A stretch of 64,000 nucleotides of DNA from Aquabacterium lacunae (GTDB lineage: Bacteria > Pseudomonadota > Gammaproteobacteria > Burkholderiales > Burkholderiaceae_C): contig NZ_SIXI01000003.1 of assembly GCF_004310865.1 (NCBI RefSeq), positions 434,001 to 498,000 of the forward strand. Reading direction: 5' to 3'. Shown here one piece after another: positions 53,294 to 62,129 of the stretch. The stretch's first letter is position 1. Every line of letters starts with the position of its first letter. The translations under genes and the position numbers were made by a program. The notes beneath the pieces are model-generated. The model did no database searches and was not told the DNA's origin. It saw only the letters and a program-made list of their open reading frames with translations.

Positions 53294-54520
53294 TCACTGG
53301 ATGGCCAGGCGCAGGGCGTCCCAGGCGCGGCCGAAGAACCCGGCGCTGGGCACCGCATCCAGTGACTGCAGGGGCATTTCCTGCCAGGTCTGACCCCCGA
53401 TCTGCACCTTCAGCGTGCCAACACTCTGGCCACGGGTCAAGGGGGCCATGAGCGGGTCCTGGCGCACCACGCTGGTCTTGATCTGGCCCGCCTGACCGCG
53501 CGGCACCACCACCACCAGGGGCTGGGTGCGGCCCAGCTTCACGGTGCTGGCGGCGCCCTTCCACACCGGGGCGGTGGTCACGGCCTGGCCGCCATCGAAC
53601 AGCTTGACCACGTCGAAGGCGCCATAGCCCCAGTTCAGCAGCTTCTGGCTTTCGTTGGCACGGGCCTCGGGCGAGGCAGTGCCCACCACCACGCTCAGCA
53701 GGCGGCGGGTGGCCCCCGGGTTGCCAGGCACCGGGCGCTTGGCGGTGGAGATCAGGCAGTAGCCGGCGGCGTCGGTGTAGCCGGTCTTCAGCCCATCGAC
53801 CGTGGGGTCGCGGTAGAGCAGCAGGTTGCGGTTGGGCTGCTTGATGCCGTTGTAGGTGAACTCCTTCTGGGAGTAATACGGCAGCGACTGCGGGAAGTCG
53901 GTGATCAGGCGGGTGGCAATGACCGACAGCTCACGCACCGTGGTGGTGTGGCCTGGCGCGGTCAGGCCTTCGGGGTTCTTGAAGGTGGTCTGTTTCAGGC
54001 CGAAGGCCTGGGCCTGGCGGTTCATCATGTCGACGAAGTTCTCGACCGTGCCGCCCACCGCTTCGGCCAGGGCCACGGTGGCGTCGTTGCCGCTCTGAAC
54101 GATCATGCCTTTGATCAGGTCATCGACCTTCACGCGGGTGTTGACCTGGATGAAGGTGCGCGAGGCCCCGGTCATGCCAGTGCGCCAGGCACGCTCGGAC
54201 ACTGGCAGTTCCTGGGTGAGCTGCAGCTTGTTGGCCTGCAGGGCCTGGAAGACGAGGTAGGCCGTCATCAGCTTGGTCAGCGACGCCGGCTCGACCGTCT
54301 GATCGGGCTGGCGCGAGGCCAGGGTCATGCCGGTGGACAGGTCCTGAAGGATGAAGGCGCGGGCGGCCACCTCCGGTGGCAAGGGCATCAGGGCCGAGGG
54401 GGCAGCCGACGCGCTGGCGGTGGGAGCCGACTGGGCCAGGGCCGGCGCGGCCAGCAGGCTCAGGCCGACCGACAGGGTCAGGGCCGACAGGGCACGGGAG
54501 AACGTGGAGGAAGAGGGCAT
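53294..54520 (-). CDS. D-alanyl-D-alanine carboxypeptidase (DacA/DacC-like PBP5/6)
   Basis: A 408-residue penicillin-binding protein. Signal peptide (LSVGLSLLAAPALA), then the S-x-x-K motif SLTK (about residue 79), the S-x-N motif in QSGNDA (about 144) and K-T-G in LKTGYTDAAGY (about 246). The C-terminal beta domain and the final amphipathic helix (GRAWDALRLAIQ) anchor it to the membrane. It trims the terminal D-Ala from peptidoglycan side chains. Dac proteins sit upstream of ybeD in many proteobacteria, and that arrangement holds here. Confidence 0.95.
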   Translation of the reverse strand: MPSSSTFSRALSALTLSVGLSLLAAPALAQSAPTASASAAPSALMPLPPEVAARAFILQDLSTGMTLASRQPDQTVEPASLTKLMTAYLVFQALQANKLQLTQELPVSERAWRTGMTGASRTFIQVNTRVKVDDLIKGMIVQSGNDATVALAEAVGGTVENFVDMMNRQAQAFGLKQTTFKNPEGLTAPGHTTTVRELSVIATRLITDFPQSLPYYSQKEFTYNGIKQPNRNLLLYRDPTVDGLKTGYTDAAGYCLISTAKRPVPGNPGATRRLLSVVVGTASPEARANESQKLLNWGYGAFDVVKLFDGGQAVTTAPVWKGAASTVKLGRTQPLVVVVPRGQAGQIKTSVVRQDPLMAPLTRGQSVGTLKVQIGGQTWQEMPLQSLDAVPSAGFFGRAWDALRLAIQ

Positions 54521-54639
54521 TGTGTGAACACTGCAAAAGACCGGGGGGCAAATGGGGCCCGCCCGGAGGAACTCAAGCCCCGCACGCCGGTGCGGAGGTA
54601 AAGAAATGCCAAGGCACGTTGCGAACGCCGGCACCCCGC

Positions 54640-55311
54640 TCAGGGCGACACCGGCCGGCGGGCGGCCAGGTGCTGACGAACCACGTGGCGCACGGTGTGC
54701 AGCTGACCATGGAAAAAATGACCCGCGCCAGGCAGCACGGTCAGGGGCAGGCTCTGGGGCCGGGCCCAATCGAGGATGTCGGCCAAGGGCACCACGTCGT
54801 CTGACTCGCCTTGCAGCACCAGCGTGTCGGCCGGCACATGGGGCACACCGTAGCGCACCGCAGGGCTCACCAGCACCAGGGCGTGCAGGCCCTGGCCCTG
54901 CGCGGCCAGGCGCTCGGCCGCCACCGCGGCACACCGCCCGCCGAACGAGAAACCCGCCAGGGCCACCGGCAGGGTGCGCCAGGCCGGGTCCATGCGGTGG
55001 TGGGCCAGCACGGCCAGCAGGTCGTCGACCTCGCCACGGCCTTCGTCCCAGGCCCCCTCGGACCGGCCCACGCCACGGAAGTTGAACCGAACGGTCACCC
55101 AACCTTCCATCACGAAGGCCCGCACCAGGGTGTGAACCACCTTGTTGTCCATGGTGCCGCCCATCAAGGGGTGCGGGTGGGCCACCACCACCAGGCCGCG
55201 CGGGGGCTCGACGCCCTCCGAAGCTGCAGCGGCGGCATCCGGGCCTTCGACCACCACTTCGAGGGCGCCCGCGGGCCCCTCGATCAGCTCGGAAGCAGGT
55301 CGTCCGATCAT
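54640..55311 (-). CDS. Alpha/beta hydrolase with dienelactone hydrolase-like features
   Basis: A 223-residue alpha/beta hydrolase. HPHPLMGGTMDNKVV is the conserved oxyanion region of the family. The nucleophile is in the motif AGFSFGG, the acid is probably in GESDDVVP and the His in GAGHFFHG. Proteins of this kind (the YfhR/DUF-like hydrolases with HPHPxxGG) are common cytoplasmic enzymes of unknown substrate. The gene is followed on its upstream side by a ferredoxin gene, 16 bases away, so they may be cotranscribed. Confidence 0.85.
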   Translation of the reverse strand: MIGRPASELIEGPAGALEVVVEGPDAAAAASEGVEPPRGLVVVAHPHPLMGGTMDNKVVHTLVRAFVMEGWVTVRFNFRGVGRSEGAWDEGRGEVDDLLAVLAHHRMDPAWRTLPVALAGFSFGGRCAAVAAERLAAQGQGLHALVLVSPAVRYGVPHVPADTLVLQGESDDVVPLADILDWARPQSLPLTVLPGAGHFFHGQLHTVRHVVRQHLAARRPVSP

Positions 55312-55327
55312 GCGCGCACCTGCCCCC

Positions 55328-55654
55328 TCAGCGGCCGATGCAGGGCGACAGCACGAGGCGATCGACCACCTCGCCCTTGGCCAGGTGCTTGTCGACGATC
55401 TCGTCGATGTCGGCCTGGTCGACAAAGGTGTACCAGGTGCCTTCGGGGTAAACCACAGCCACCGGGCCTCCGGCACAGCGGTCCAGGCACCCGGCCTTGT
55501 TCACACGCACCTTGCCCTGGCCGGCCAGACCGGCCTCTTTCACGCGCTGCTTGCAATGGTCGAAGCCCGCCTTGGCACCGTGCAGGGCGCAGCAATCTTC
55601 GCCGTTGGGGCGTTCATTGAGGCAGAAAAAAATGTGGCGCTCGTAATAGCTCAT
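55328..55654 (-). CDS. [2Fe-2S] thioredoxin-like ferredoxin
   Basis: A 108-residue protein of the thioredoxin-like ferredoxin family. It begins MSYYERHIFFCLNERPNGED and carries four cysteines likely to hold the cluster, in FFCLNE, EDCCALHG and AGCLDRCAGGP. A second segment, GPVAVVYPEGTWYTFVDQADIDEIV, is the conserved C-terminal half. Related proteins act as cluster donors or as electron carriers to unknown enzymes. It lies in a short operon-like run with the hydrolase and, upstream, the VanZ gene. Confidence 0.88.
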   Translation of the reverse strand: MSYYERHIFFCLNERPNGEDCCALHGAKAGFDHCKQRVKEAGLAGQGKVRVNKAGCLDRCAGGPVAVVYPEGTWYTFVDQADIDEIVDKHLAKGEVVDRLVLSPCIGR

Positions 55655-55663
55655 GGGTGCATT

Positions 55664-56812
55664 CTAGGAGTGGGTGGGGGTGTCGAGGGCGCGGGAAGCC
55701 GCACGGCCCAGCAGCCAGACAAAGGCCGCATAGGGCCACAGCAGGCCGAACCACCTCGACAAACCGTGAAAACGCACGAAGCGCCCATGCTCCCATGCCT
55801 GCAGGGTGAGCGCATGGTAGGGGTCTTGCGGCAGGCCATGCACGAGCACCACCAGGCCCGCCAGCACCGCCATGCCGGCCAGCGCGGCGGCGGTGCGGCT
55901 GCGATCGAGGAGCAAGGCGCCGAGCACCGAGCCGAGCAGCAGGCCCTCGACAGCCTGCACGTTCAGCCACACCAGCAGGTGCTCGGGCCCGAAGTTCAGC
56001 GCGGCCGACAAGCTGGAGCCCAGCACGGCCATGGCCACGGCGCCGGCCAGCAGCACCAGGCGCAGCCCCATGGGACGCGCCACGGCGCAGGCCAGGCACA
56101 TGGGTGCCAGCACGCCCAGGGCCACGATCAGCACATCCCGCAGGGGCTGCCACCAGGGCGCCGGCAGGGTCATGGCCAGCGGCAGGAACACCGACAAAGG
56201 GTCGGCCTCGGGCACCAGCCAGTGCTGCCAGGGGGTGTCGGCCAGCACATCGACCAGCCACAGCTTCAGGGGTGGCCACAATTGGCCCTGCGCCAATGGC
56301 AAAGGCGGCGGGAACAGCAGGCCCAGGGGCCACATCCACAGCAAGGCCAGCCCCCAGCCCGCCTGAGGGATGAACCAGCGCTCACGCAGGCGGTGCCAAA
56401 CGTCGACCAGGCCGAGGGCATGCAGGGTGATGGCGGCCATCACGCCCCATGCTGCACCCAAGGTGTTGAGCGTCCAGTCAGAGATGGATGGGGTGCGCGT
56501 GGGCAGCATGAACTGCGCGAGCTCCAGTCCGTAGGACAAGGCCGAACAACCCAGCAGGGCCCCCACGGCCGCCAGGCCCACATGCCAGCCACTGCGCAGC
56601 AAGGCCAGGCACATGATGGCGCCCAGGGGCATGTAGCCCAGCAGGTTCTCGACCAGGTCCTTGGTCTGCTCGGAGGGCAGCTTGGGCAGGGCCCAGCCGA
56701 ACACCCCCGGAGATGGCCAGACAAAGCCCGACAGGGGGTACAGCGTGGCGTACACCACCAAGGCCACGGCGATCCAGGTCAGGGGCCAGGCCGCACTGCG
56801 GTAAAGGGACAT
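55664..56812 (-). CDS. VanZ-like membrane protein
   Basis: A 382-residue membrane protein with about 9-10 predicted segments. The first 130 residues match the VanZ-like fold: LVVYATLYPLSGF, then DLVENLLGYMPLGAIMCLALL and SYGLELAQFMLPTRTPSISDW, whose E-x-x-Q and S-x-x-D residues are conserved. The C-terminal half has further membrane helices without a known domain. VanZ proteins confer low-level teicoplanin resistance in enterococci, but most bacterial homologues have unknown roles. Stop 9 bases from the ferredoxin start. Confidence 0.85.
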   Translation of the reverse strand: MSLYRSAAWPLTWIAVALVVYATLYPLSGFVWPSPGVFGWALPKLPSEQTKDLVENLLGYMPLGAIMCLALLRSGWHVGLAAVGALLGCSALSYGLELAQFMLPTRTPSISDWTLNTLGAAWGVMAAITLHALGLVDVWHRLRERWFIPQAGWGLALLWMWPLGLLFPPPLPLAQGQLWPPLKLWLVDVLADTPWQHWLVPEADPLSVFLPLAMTLPAPWWQPLRDVLIVALGVLAPMCLACAVARPMGLRLVLLAGAVAMAVLGSSLSAALNFGPEHLLVWLNVQAVEGLLLGSVLGALLLDRSRTAAALAGMAVLAGLVVLVHGLPQDPYHALTLQAWEHGRFVRFHGLSRWFGLLWPYAAFVWLLGRAASRALDTPTHS

Positions 56813-56849
56813 GCGGAAAGCCTTGGGCGGCAGGCGCGGGCAGGCCGCG

Positions 56850-57278
56850 TCAGAAAGGCTTGACGACCACCAGGATCACGATGGCGGCAAACAGCAGCAC
56901 CGCCACCTCGTTGAACACCCGGAACCACACATGGCTCTTGGTGTTGGAGAAGTCTTCAAAGCGACGCAGGCGGGCCTTGCACACATGGTGGTACCCGATG
57001 GCGCCCACCACCAGGGCCAGCTTGGCGTGCATCCAGCCATTGCCCGGGCCGCGGCCAATGCCGTAATGCAGCCACAGGATCAGCCCCAGCACCAGGGCCA
57101 CGCCCATCAGGATGCTGGTGAAGCGGTACAGTTTGCGGGCCATGAGCAACAGGCGCTCGCGCTCGGCATGGCTGTCCTTGGGCACCTCGGCCAGGTTCAC
57201 GAAGATCCGGGGCAGGTAGAACAGGCCTGCAAACCAGCTGGCCACGAAGATGATGTGGAGGGCTTTGATCCAGAGCAT
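56850..57278 (-). CDS. hemJ: HemJ-like protoporphyrinogen oxidase
   Basis: The protein has 142 residues and four membrane helices. The N-terminus is MLWIKALHIIFVASWFAGLF, with the conserved His in LHIIFVASWFAG and YLPRIFV; HAKLALVVGAIGYHH carries further conserved residues (H-x-K). HemJ oxidises protoporphyrinogen IX in heme synthesis of many proteobacteria. The next gene to the right, on the other strand, is hemB, an earlier enzyme of the same pathway, with a candidate small RNA in between. The family is also called UPF0093/CopD-like. Confidence 0.88.
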   Translation of the reverse strand: MLWIKALHIIFVASWFAGLFYLPRIFVNLAEVPKDSHAERERLLLMARKLYRFTSILMGVALVLGLILWLHYGIGRGPGNGWMHAKLALVVGAIGYHHVCKARLRRFEDFSNTKSHVWFRVFNEVAVLLFAAIVILVVVKPF

Positions 57279-57336
57279 GGAGGCATTATGCGGCGCCGCA
57301 ACAAGCAGCCACCGGCCAGCCAAGGGCTGATTCTGG

Positions 57337-57368
57337 AAAAAAAAGAGCCCCGGCTGAATGCCGGGGCT
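57337..57368 (-). terminator. Intrinsic terminator of the small RNA
   Basis: Arms AGCCCCGGC (57346-57354) and GCCGGGGCT (57360-57368) form a perfect 9-pair stem with a 5-base loop; on the minus strand it is followed by CT and then eight T (57344-57337). It is the strongest Rho-independent terminator in the window and points to a minus-strand transcript, yet no minus-strand protein gene lies to its right. Confidence 0.88.
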
Positions 57369-57450
57369 GTGAAGCCTTAGCGCTGTCATCACGGTAAGGC
57401 ACCTGCTCAGGGAGGAAAAGCAGGGGATGAGGCCTTGCGGCGTATCATCC
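57337..57450 (-). ncRNA. Candidate structured small RNA (~114 nt) between hemB and hemJ
   Basis: A minus-strand transcript starting near 57450 and ending at the intrinsic terminator would fold into four stem-loops. These are GGAUGA/UCAUCC (57450-57445 with 57430-57425), CCUGCU/AGCAGG (57424-57419 with 57407-57402), GCCUUA/UAAGGC (57400-57395 with 57379-57374) and the terminator. The loop of the second is UUUCCUCCCUG, so an anti-Shine-Dalgarno CCUCC sequence is exposed. A perfect -10 lies just upstream. It encodes no open frame of note. The RNA is inferred from promoter, structure and terminator; expression is unproven. It could also be a hemJ leader with a premature terminator. Confidence 0.7.
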
Positions 57451-57457
57451 GGGATCA

Positions 57458-57486
57458 ATTATAGACCGGTTCGCCGAACATGCGAA
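57458..57486 (-). promoter_or_regulatory. Sigma-70 promoter of the small RNA
   Basis: On the minus strand, the -10 box TATAAT (57463-57458) is perfect; 17 bases upstream is TTCGCA (57486-57481), a 4/6 match to the -35. The spacer holds the short palindrome GTTCGCCGAAC (57479-57469), which could be a repressor site. The predicted start point is near 57450. Confidence 0.7.
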
Positions 57487-57547
57487 GTCGAGATGTCCGA
57501 AATCGCACATTTCTCATCGTTTTGTCATGAAGACCGGGCCCCGCTGA

Positions 57548-58576
<1,029 letters not shown>

Positions 58577-58626
58577 GCTCCCCAGCATCCGCGTCTCGTC
58601 GATCACCTGCCCCTCCTGGGAGTGCC

Positions 58627-59832
58627 GTGCGTTTTTTCTGGATCCATGACGGTTTCACCGAACTGCCTGAGTGGCCCACCCACCTGCAGGGGCCGGGCTT
58701 TCTGTGGGTGACCTCCGGCAGGCGCGAGTTCGAGGTGCAGCTGGCCGACATCCAGGGGCAGCTGCAGCGTCTGACCGGCGGCAACCTGGTCGACCTGCAC
58801 GTGTCCGACCTGCTGAACCCGCAGCTGCCCTCGCAGTACGACTACACCTCGTGGTATGACCTGCTGGTGTTCCGCCGCCTGGCCGCACGGCCGGGCACCG
58901 AGCGCATGTTCCTGGATGAAGAGCACGGCACGGCCAGTTCGGCCCGCCAGGCCCTGGCCAGCATCGACACCAGCCCCGTGGGCTTCGCGCTGTTCGACAA
59001 GCTGCTGCTGACCGTGCACCCCACCGATTGCTCGGTGCGTGACTTCTTCGTGCAGCGCTTCAGCCAGATCGGCGCGATGCAGAGCCGCTCGGAACACGAC
59101 CCGCGCCCTGAGCCGCTGCTGAACCCCGCACCGGACGAAGACGCCCACCTGGGCGCCGATCCGGCCCTGCAAGGCCTGAACGACCACGGCGGGGGCCATG
59201 GGCGCGGCACGGGCAGCCGCATGCCGGCCAGCCCAGCCGACCTGATGCTGCGGGTGGTCAACCACATGGTCGACAGCTACCTCGACCTGCGCCGACTGCT
59301 GACCCGCCAGTTCGGCTACCTGCAGCACGAGCTGCTGTCGGCACGCAACCGATTCACCAGCTGGCAGGCCCTGCTGGAATCGCGCAACGCCCTGCACCTG
59401 CTGGAAGACACCTGCGAAGACCAGCGCAGTGCCGTGCAGGAATGGATCGACGCCCTCGACGAATGGCCCATGCCCGAGGACCGCGGCGCAGCCCGCGAGC
59501 GCGAGCTGCTGAGGGTGCGCTCTCGCGACGTGCACGAGCACATCGAACGGGTGCTGACCCATGTGCGCCGCCTGGAGGCCTCGGCCGAAAGCGCCGTGCA
59601 GATGCACTTCTCGCTGCAGGGCAGCCGCACCAACGACATCATGAAGACGCTGACGGTGCTGACGGCCGTGTTCCTGCCGCTGAACCTGATCACCGGGGTG
59701 TTCGGCATGAACTTCGACTTCCTGCCCCTGATCCACACCTCGGCCGGCTTCTGGGTGGCCCTGGGCCTGATGGGCCTGGTGGTGGTCGGCCTGCTGTGGT
59801 GGTTCAGGCGGCAGCGCTACCTGGGTGACTGA
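58627..59832 (+). CDS. CorA-type magnesium/cobalt transporter
   Basis: A 401-residue CorA-like channel protein. The N-terminal two thirds is the cytoplasmic alpha/beta domain; two C-terminal membrane helices follow, with the signature loop GMN in VFGMNFDFLP near residue 361. The family forms pentamers and moves Mg2+ (and often Co2+ or Zn2+) down its gradient. The start is a GTG at 58627 with a weak ribosome binding site; no ATG fits. A Gly/His-rich insert, GGGHGRGTGS (about 191-200), is unusual. The gene follows hemB by 50 bases and may be read with it. Confidence 0.88.
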   Translation: MRFFWIHDGFTELPEWPTHLQGPGFLWVTSGRREFEVQLADIQGQLQRLTGGNLVDLHVSDLLNPQLPSQYDYTSWYDLLVFRRLAARPGTERMFLDEEHGTASSARQALASIDTSPVGFALFDKLLLTVHPTDCSVRDFFVQRFSQIGAMQSRSEHDPRPEPLLNPAPDEDAHLGADPALQGLNDHGGGHGRGTGSRMPASPADLMLRVVNHMVDSYLDLRRLLTRQFGYLQHELLSARNRFTSWQALLESRNALHLLEDTCEDQRSAVQEWIDALDEWPMPEDRGAARERELLRVRSRDVHEHIERVLTHVRRLEASAESAVQMHFSLQGSRTNDIMKTLTVLTAVFLPLNLITGVFGMNFDFLPLIHTSAGFWVALGLMGLVVVGLLWWFRRQRYLGD

Positions 59833-59850
59833 GTCACGCCACGCGGGCAT

Positions 59851-60615
59851 TCAGCCCAGGTTGTCCTGCACGAAACCCCAGTTCACCAGCTTGTCGGTCA
59901 CGGCATGGATGTGGTCGACGCGGCGGTTCTGGTAGTCGAGGTAGTAGGCGTGCTCCCAGACATCCAGGGCCAGCAAAGGCCTGGCACCCACGGTCAGAGG
60001 GCTGTCGCCACCACCGGTGCGGGTGACCCTCAACTGGCCATCTTGCAGCACCAGCCAGACCCAGCCGCTGCCGAACTGGGCCGCAGCGGCTTTGGCCAGC
60101 TCCTGCCGAAGCGCATCGACCGAGCCAAACGACTGCTCGATCTTCTGCTTCAGGGCGGCAGGCGGCACCCCGCCCCCCTTGGCCCTCAGGCCCTGCCAAT
60201 AAAAGGTGTGGTTCCACACCTGACCCGCGTTGTTGAACAGGGCGGTCTTGGCAGGCTGCCCGGCCGAGCTGGTGATCAGGCTCTCCAGCGATTGCTCGGC
60301 CTGGGGCGTGTCCTGGATGAGCTTGACCAGGTTGTCGAAGTAACCCTTGTGGTGCTTGCCATAGTGAAAAGACAGGGTCTGCGCCGAGATGACCGGATCG
60401 AGCGCCTGCTCGGCAAACGGCAGAGGCGGCAGGCTCATGGCCGACGAGGCTCGCGCGGCAGAGGGCCACCAGGCGGCGCCGGTGGCCAGAGCCAGCCCGG
60501 CCGCTGAGGTGTTCACCAGGAACTGACGTCGGCCTTTGGCGCCTGTGTTGGTGGCCGTGGTGGCGGCAGGTGTGGTGGCAGGTGTGGTGGCGGCAATCGA
60601 AACGCGAGTGTGCAT
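59851..60615 (-). CDS. sodB: Exported iron superoxide dismutase
   Basis: Converts superoxide to O2 and H2O2. The 254-residue protein has a long N-terminal extension with a twin-arginine signal (GRRQFLVN, then a hydrophobic stretch and ARASS) preceded by a Thr/Ala-rich leader. The mature enzyme has the Fe/Mn-SOD metal ligands: His in SFHYGKHHKGY, His in VWNHTFYW, Asp in LLALDVWEHAYYLDYQNR with its His. The Gln in NNAGQVWNH matches the Fe type. The Tat signal implies it folds with its metal in the cytoplasm and is exported, which is unusual for FeSOD. Start ATG at 60615 with AGGAG. Confidence 0.88.
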   Translation of the reverse strand: MHTRVSIAATTPATTPAATTATNTGAKGRRQFLVNTSAAGLALATGAAWWPSAARASSAMSLPPLPFAEQALDPVISAQTLSFHYGKHHKGYFDNLVKLIQDTPQAEQSLESLITSSAGQPAKTALFNNAGQVWNHTFYWQGLRAKGGGVPPAALKQKIEQSFGSVDALRQELAKAAAAQFGSGWVWLVLQDGQLRVTRTGGGDSPLTVGARPLLALDVWEHAYYLDYQNRRVDHIHAVTDKLVNWGFVQDNLG

Positions 60616-60634
60616 GGGAGGGCTCCTGTGGTGA

Positions 60635-60658
60635 ATGGTGGCGTCATGGCGCCACCAT
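60635..60658. promoter_or_regulatory. Perfect inverted repeat upstream of the SOD gene
   Basis: ATGGTGGCG (60635-60643) and CGCCACCAT (60650-60658) pair fully around TCATGG. The repeat is 20 bases upstream of the sodB ATG and just after the udg stop at 60671 on the same strand. It may be an operator for sodB or a hairpin that ends udg mRNA; no T-run is present. Confidence 0.5.
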
Positions 60659-60670
60659 ATGCTGTCGCCA

Positions 60671-61615
60671 CTAGGTGCCGCTGTCCATCCCACGATGTGA
60701 ACTTGCGTCAGACAGCACCTCGCGCGCCAGACACAGGTCGTCCCAGGCCAGGGCCTTGTCGGCCGGGTTGCGCAGCAGATAGGCCGGGTGGTAGGTGACC
60801 ACCAGCGGTACGCCTTGGAAGTCATGCACGCGACCGCGCAGCTTGCCGATGGGCTCGGCAGTTTTCAGCAGCGACTGCACGGCGAAGCGGCCCATCGCCA
60901 CGATCAGGCGGGGCTGCACCAGCGCCACCTGACGCAACAGGAAAGGCTCGCACTGGGCCACTTCTTCGGGCTGGGGGTTGCGGTTGCCGGGGGGCCGGCA
61001 CTTGATGACGTTGGCGATGAACACCTGCTCTTCAGGCGGCGCCTCGGCGCGGGTCAGTCCCACGGCCGTCAGCATGCGGTCGAGCAATTGGCCTGCGCGG
61101 CCCACGAAGGGCTCGCCGTGACGGTCTTCCTGCTCGCCAGGGGCTTCGCCCACCAGCATCCAGTGCGCCTGCGGATGGCCCACGCCGAACACGGTCTGCC
61201 GGCGGGAGTGACACAGGCCGCAGGCCTGGCAGCCAGACACAGCCTCGCGCAAGGCCGGCCAGTCCATGGCCTCGACGCCCACGGGGCGAGGGCCCAGCGC
61301 CAGGGCCTCAGCCGACACGGAGGGCAACACACGCGGGGCCTGGCCCCGCGCCTCGGGATCGGCCTTGGGCGGTCGACCCATGGCTGGCGAGGGTGGGGCC
61401 GCAGGCGCAAGCGCACTCGCGGGCCTCGTGCCGTGGGCCACGGGGCCCGCTGAGCCGGCCATTGCCGGTTCGGCAGACACGGTGGGCGCCACCGGCTCGC
61501 CCGGCGCCACCACCACGGGGCGCGCTTCGGCCTCATCGGCTGTGACGGGCCAGAAGTTCTGCACGCCCAGCTCGCGCAGCATGGCCAGTCGGCGATCAGT
61601 CCAGCGCGGCGTCAA
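60671..61615 (-). CDS. Family 4 uracil-DNA glycosylase
   Basis: Removes uracil from DNA. The 314-residue protein has an N-terminal Pro/Ala-rich stretch (about 25-115) and then the Fe-S domain with CQACGLC (about residues 129-135), the catalytic region GEAPGEQEDRHGEPFVGRAG, NVIKCRPPGNRNP, and TYHPAYLLR. Four cysteines fit the 4Fe-4S cluster of the family. Start is TTG at 61615, which overlaps the rimI stop; an ATG at 61582 is possible. The gene lies downstream of tsaB and rimI, an association common in betaproteobacteria. Confidence 0.92.
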   Translation of the reverse strand: MTPRWTDRRLAMLRELGVQNFWPVTADEAEARPVVVAPGEPVAPTVSAEPAMAGSAGPVAHGTRPASALAPAAPPSPAMGRPPKADPEARGQAPRVLPSVSAEALALGPRPVGVEAMDWPALREAVSGCQACGLCHSRRQTVFGVGHPQAHWMLVGEAPGEQEDRHGEPFVGRAGQLLDRMLTAVGLTRAEAPPEEQVFIANVIKCRPPGNRNPQPEEVAQCEPFLLRQVALVQPRLIVAMGRFAVQSLLKTAEPIGKLRGRVHDFQGVPLVVTYHPAYLLRNPADKALAWDDLCLAREVLSDASSHRGMDSGT

Positions 61616-62129
61616 GGGCCACCTCCCGCTTCATGACCACGGCGTCTTCTCGACCGCCCACAGCCGGGTAATAGTTCTTGCGCAGGCCCACCGCCAGGTA
61701 CTGGTGGCGGGCATACAGCGCGCGGGCGCGCCCATTGCTCGGGCGCACTTCCAGCCAGATGGCTTCCTGACGGTGCGTGCGCGCCAGGGCCACCAGCAGG
61801 TCCAGCAGCAGGCTGGCCACGCCCTGCCCGCGCACGCGGTCGGCCACGGCGATGTTGAGCAGGTGCAGCTCGTCGACACCGAACATGACCACGCACACCC
61901 CGACCACCCCCCCATCGGGCAGGCAGGCCACCCGTGTCCAGTAGCCGCTGGCCAGCGAGGATCGGTAGTTGTCCGGCGTCCAGGCGTGGATCGGGTGCGC
62001 ACAGGCCAGCTGCTCGAAGGCCACCACGGCAGGGATGTCCTCGGGCCTCATGGGGCGCAGCACCAGTTCCGCCAGCAAGGGCGACACCGATCCCGAACCC
62101 TGAGGGGCCACCCCAGACAGGGCCGCCAT
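61596..62129 (-). CDS. rimI: Ribosomal protein S18 N-acetyltransferase RimI
   Basis: A 177-residue GNAT acetyltransferase that modifies the N-terminus of S18. The acetyl-CoA binding motif is RVRGQGVASLLL, preceded by ELHLLNIAVAD, and the C-terminal part has LEVRPSNGRARALY. The start at 62129 overlaps the tsaB stop by one base (TGATG), so they are translationally coupled, an order conserved in proteobacteria (tsaB-rimI). The stop overlaps the udg start by 20 bases. Confidence 0.94.
   Translation of the reverse strand: MAALSGVAPQGSGSVSPLLAELVLRPMRPEDIPAVVAFEQLACAHPIHAWTPDNYRSSLASGYWTRVACLPDGGVVGVCVVMFGVDELHLLNIAVADRVRGQGVASLLLDLLVALARTHRQEAIWLEVRPSNGRARALYARHQYLAVGLRKNYYPAVGGREDAVVMKREVALDAALD

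Noticed and set aside
54580-54595. Hairpin CCGCAC/GTGCGG between the carboxypeptidase and the hydrolase genes
   Set aside because: Six pairs with no T-run in GC-rich DNA is expected by chance.
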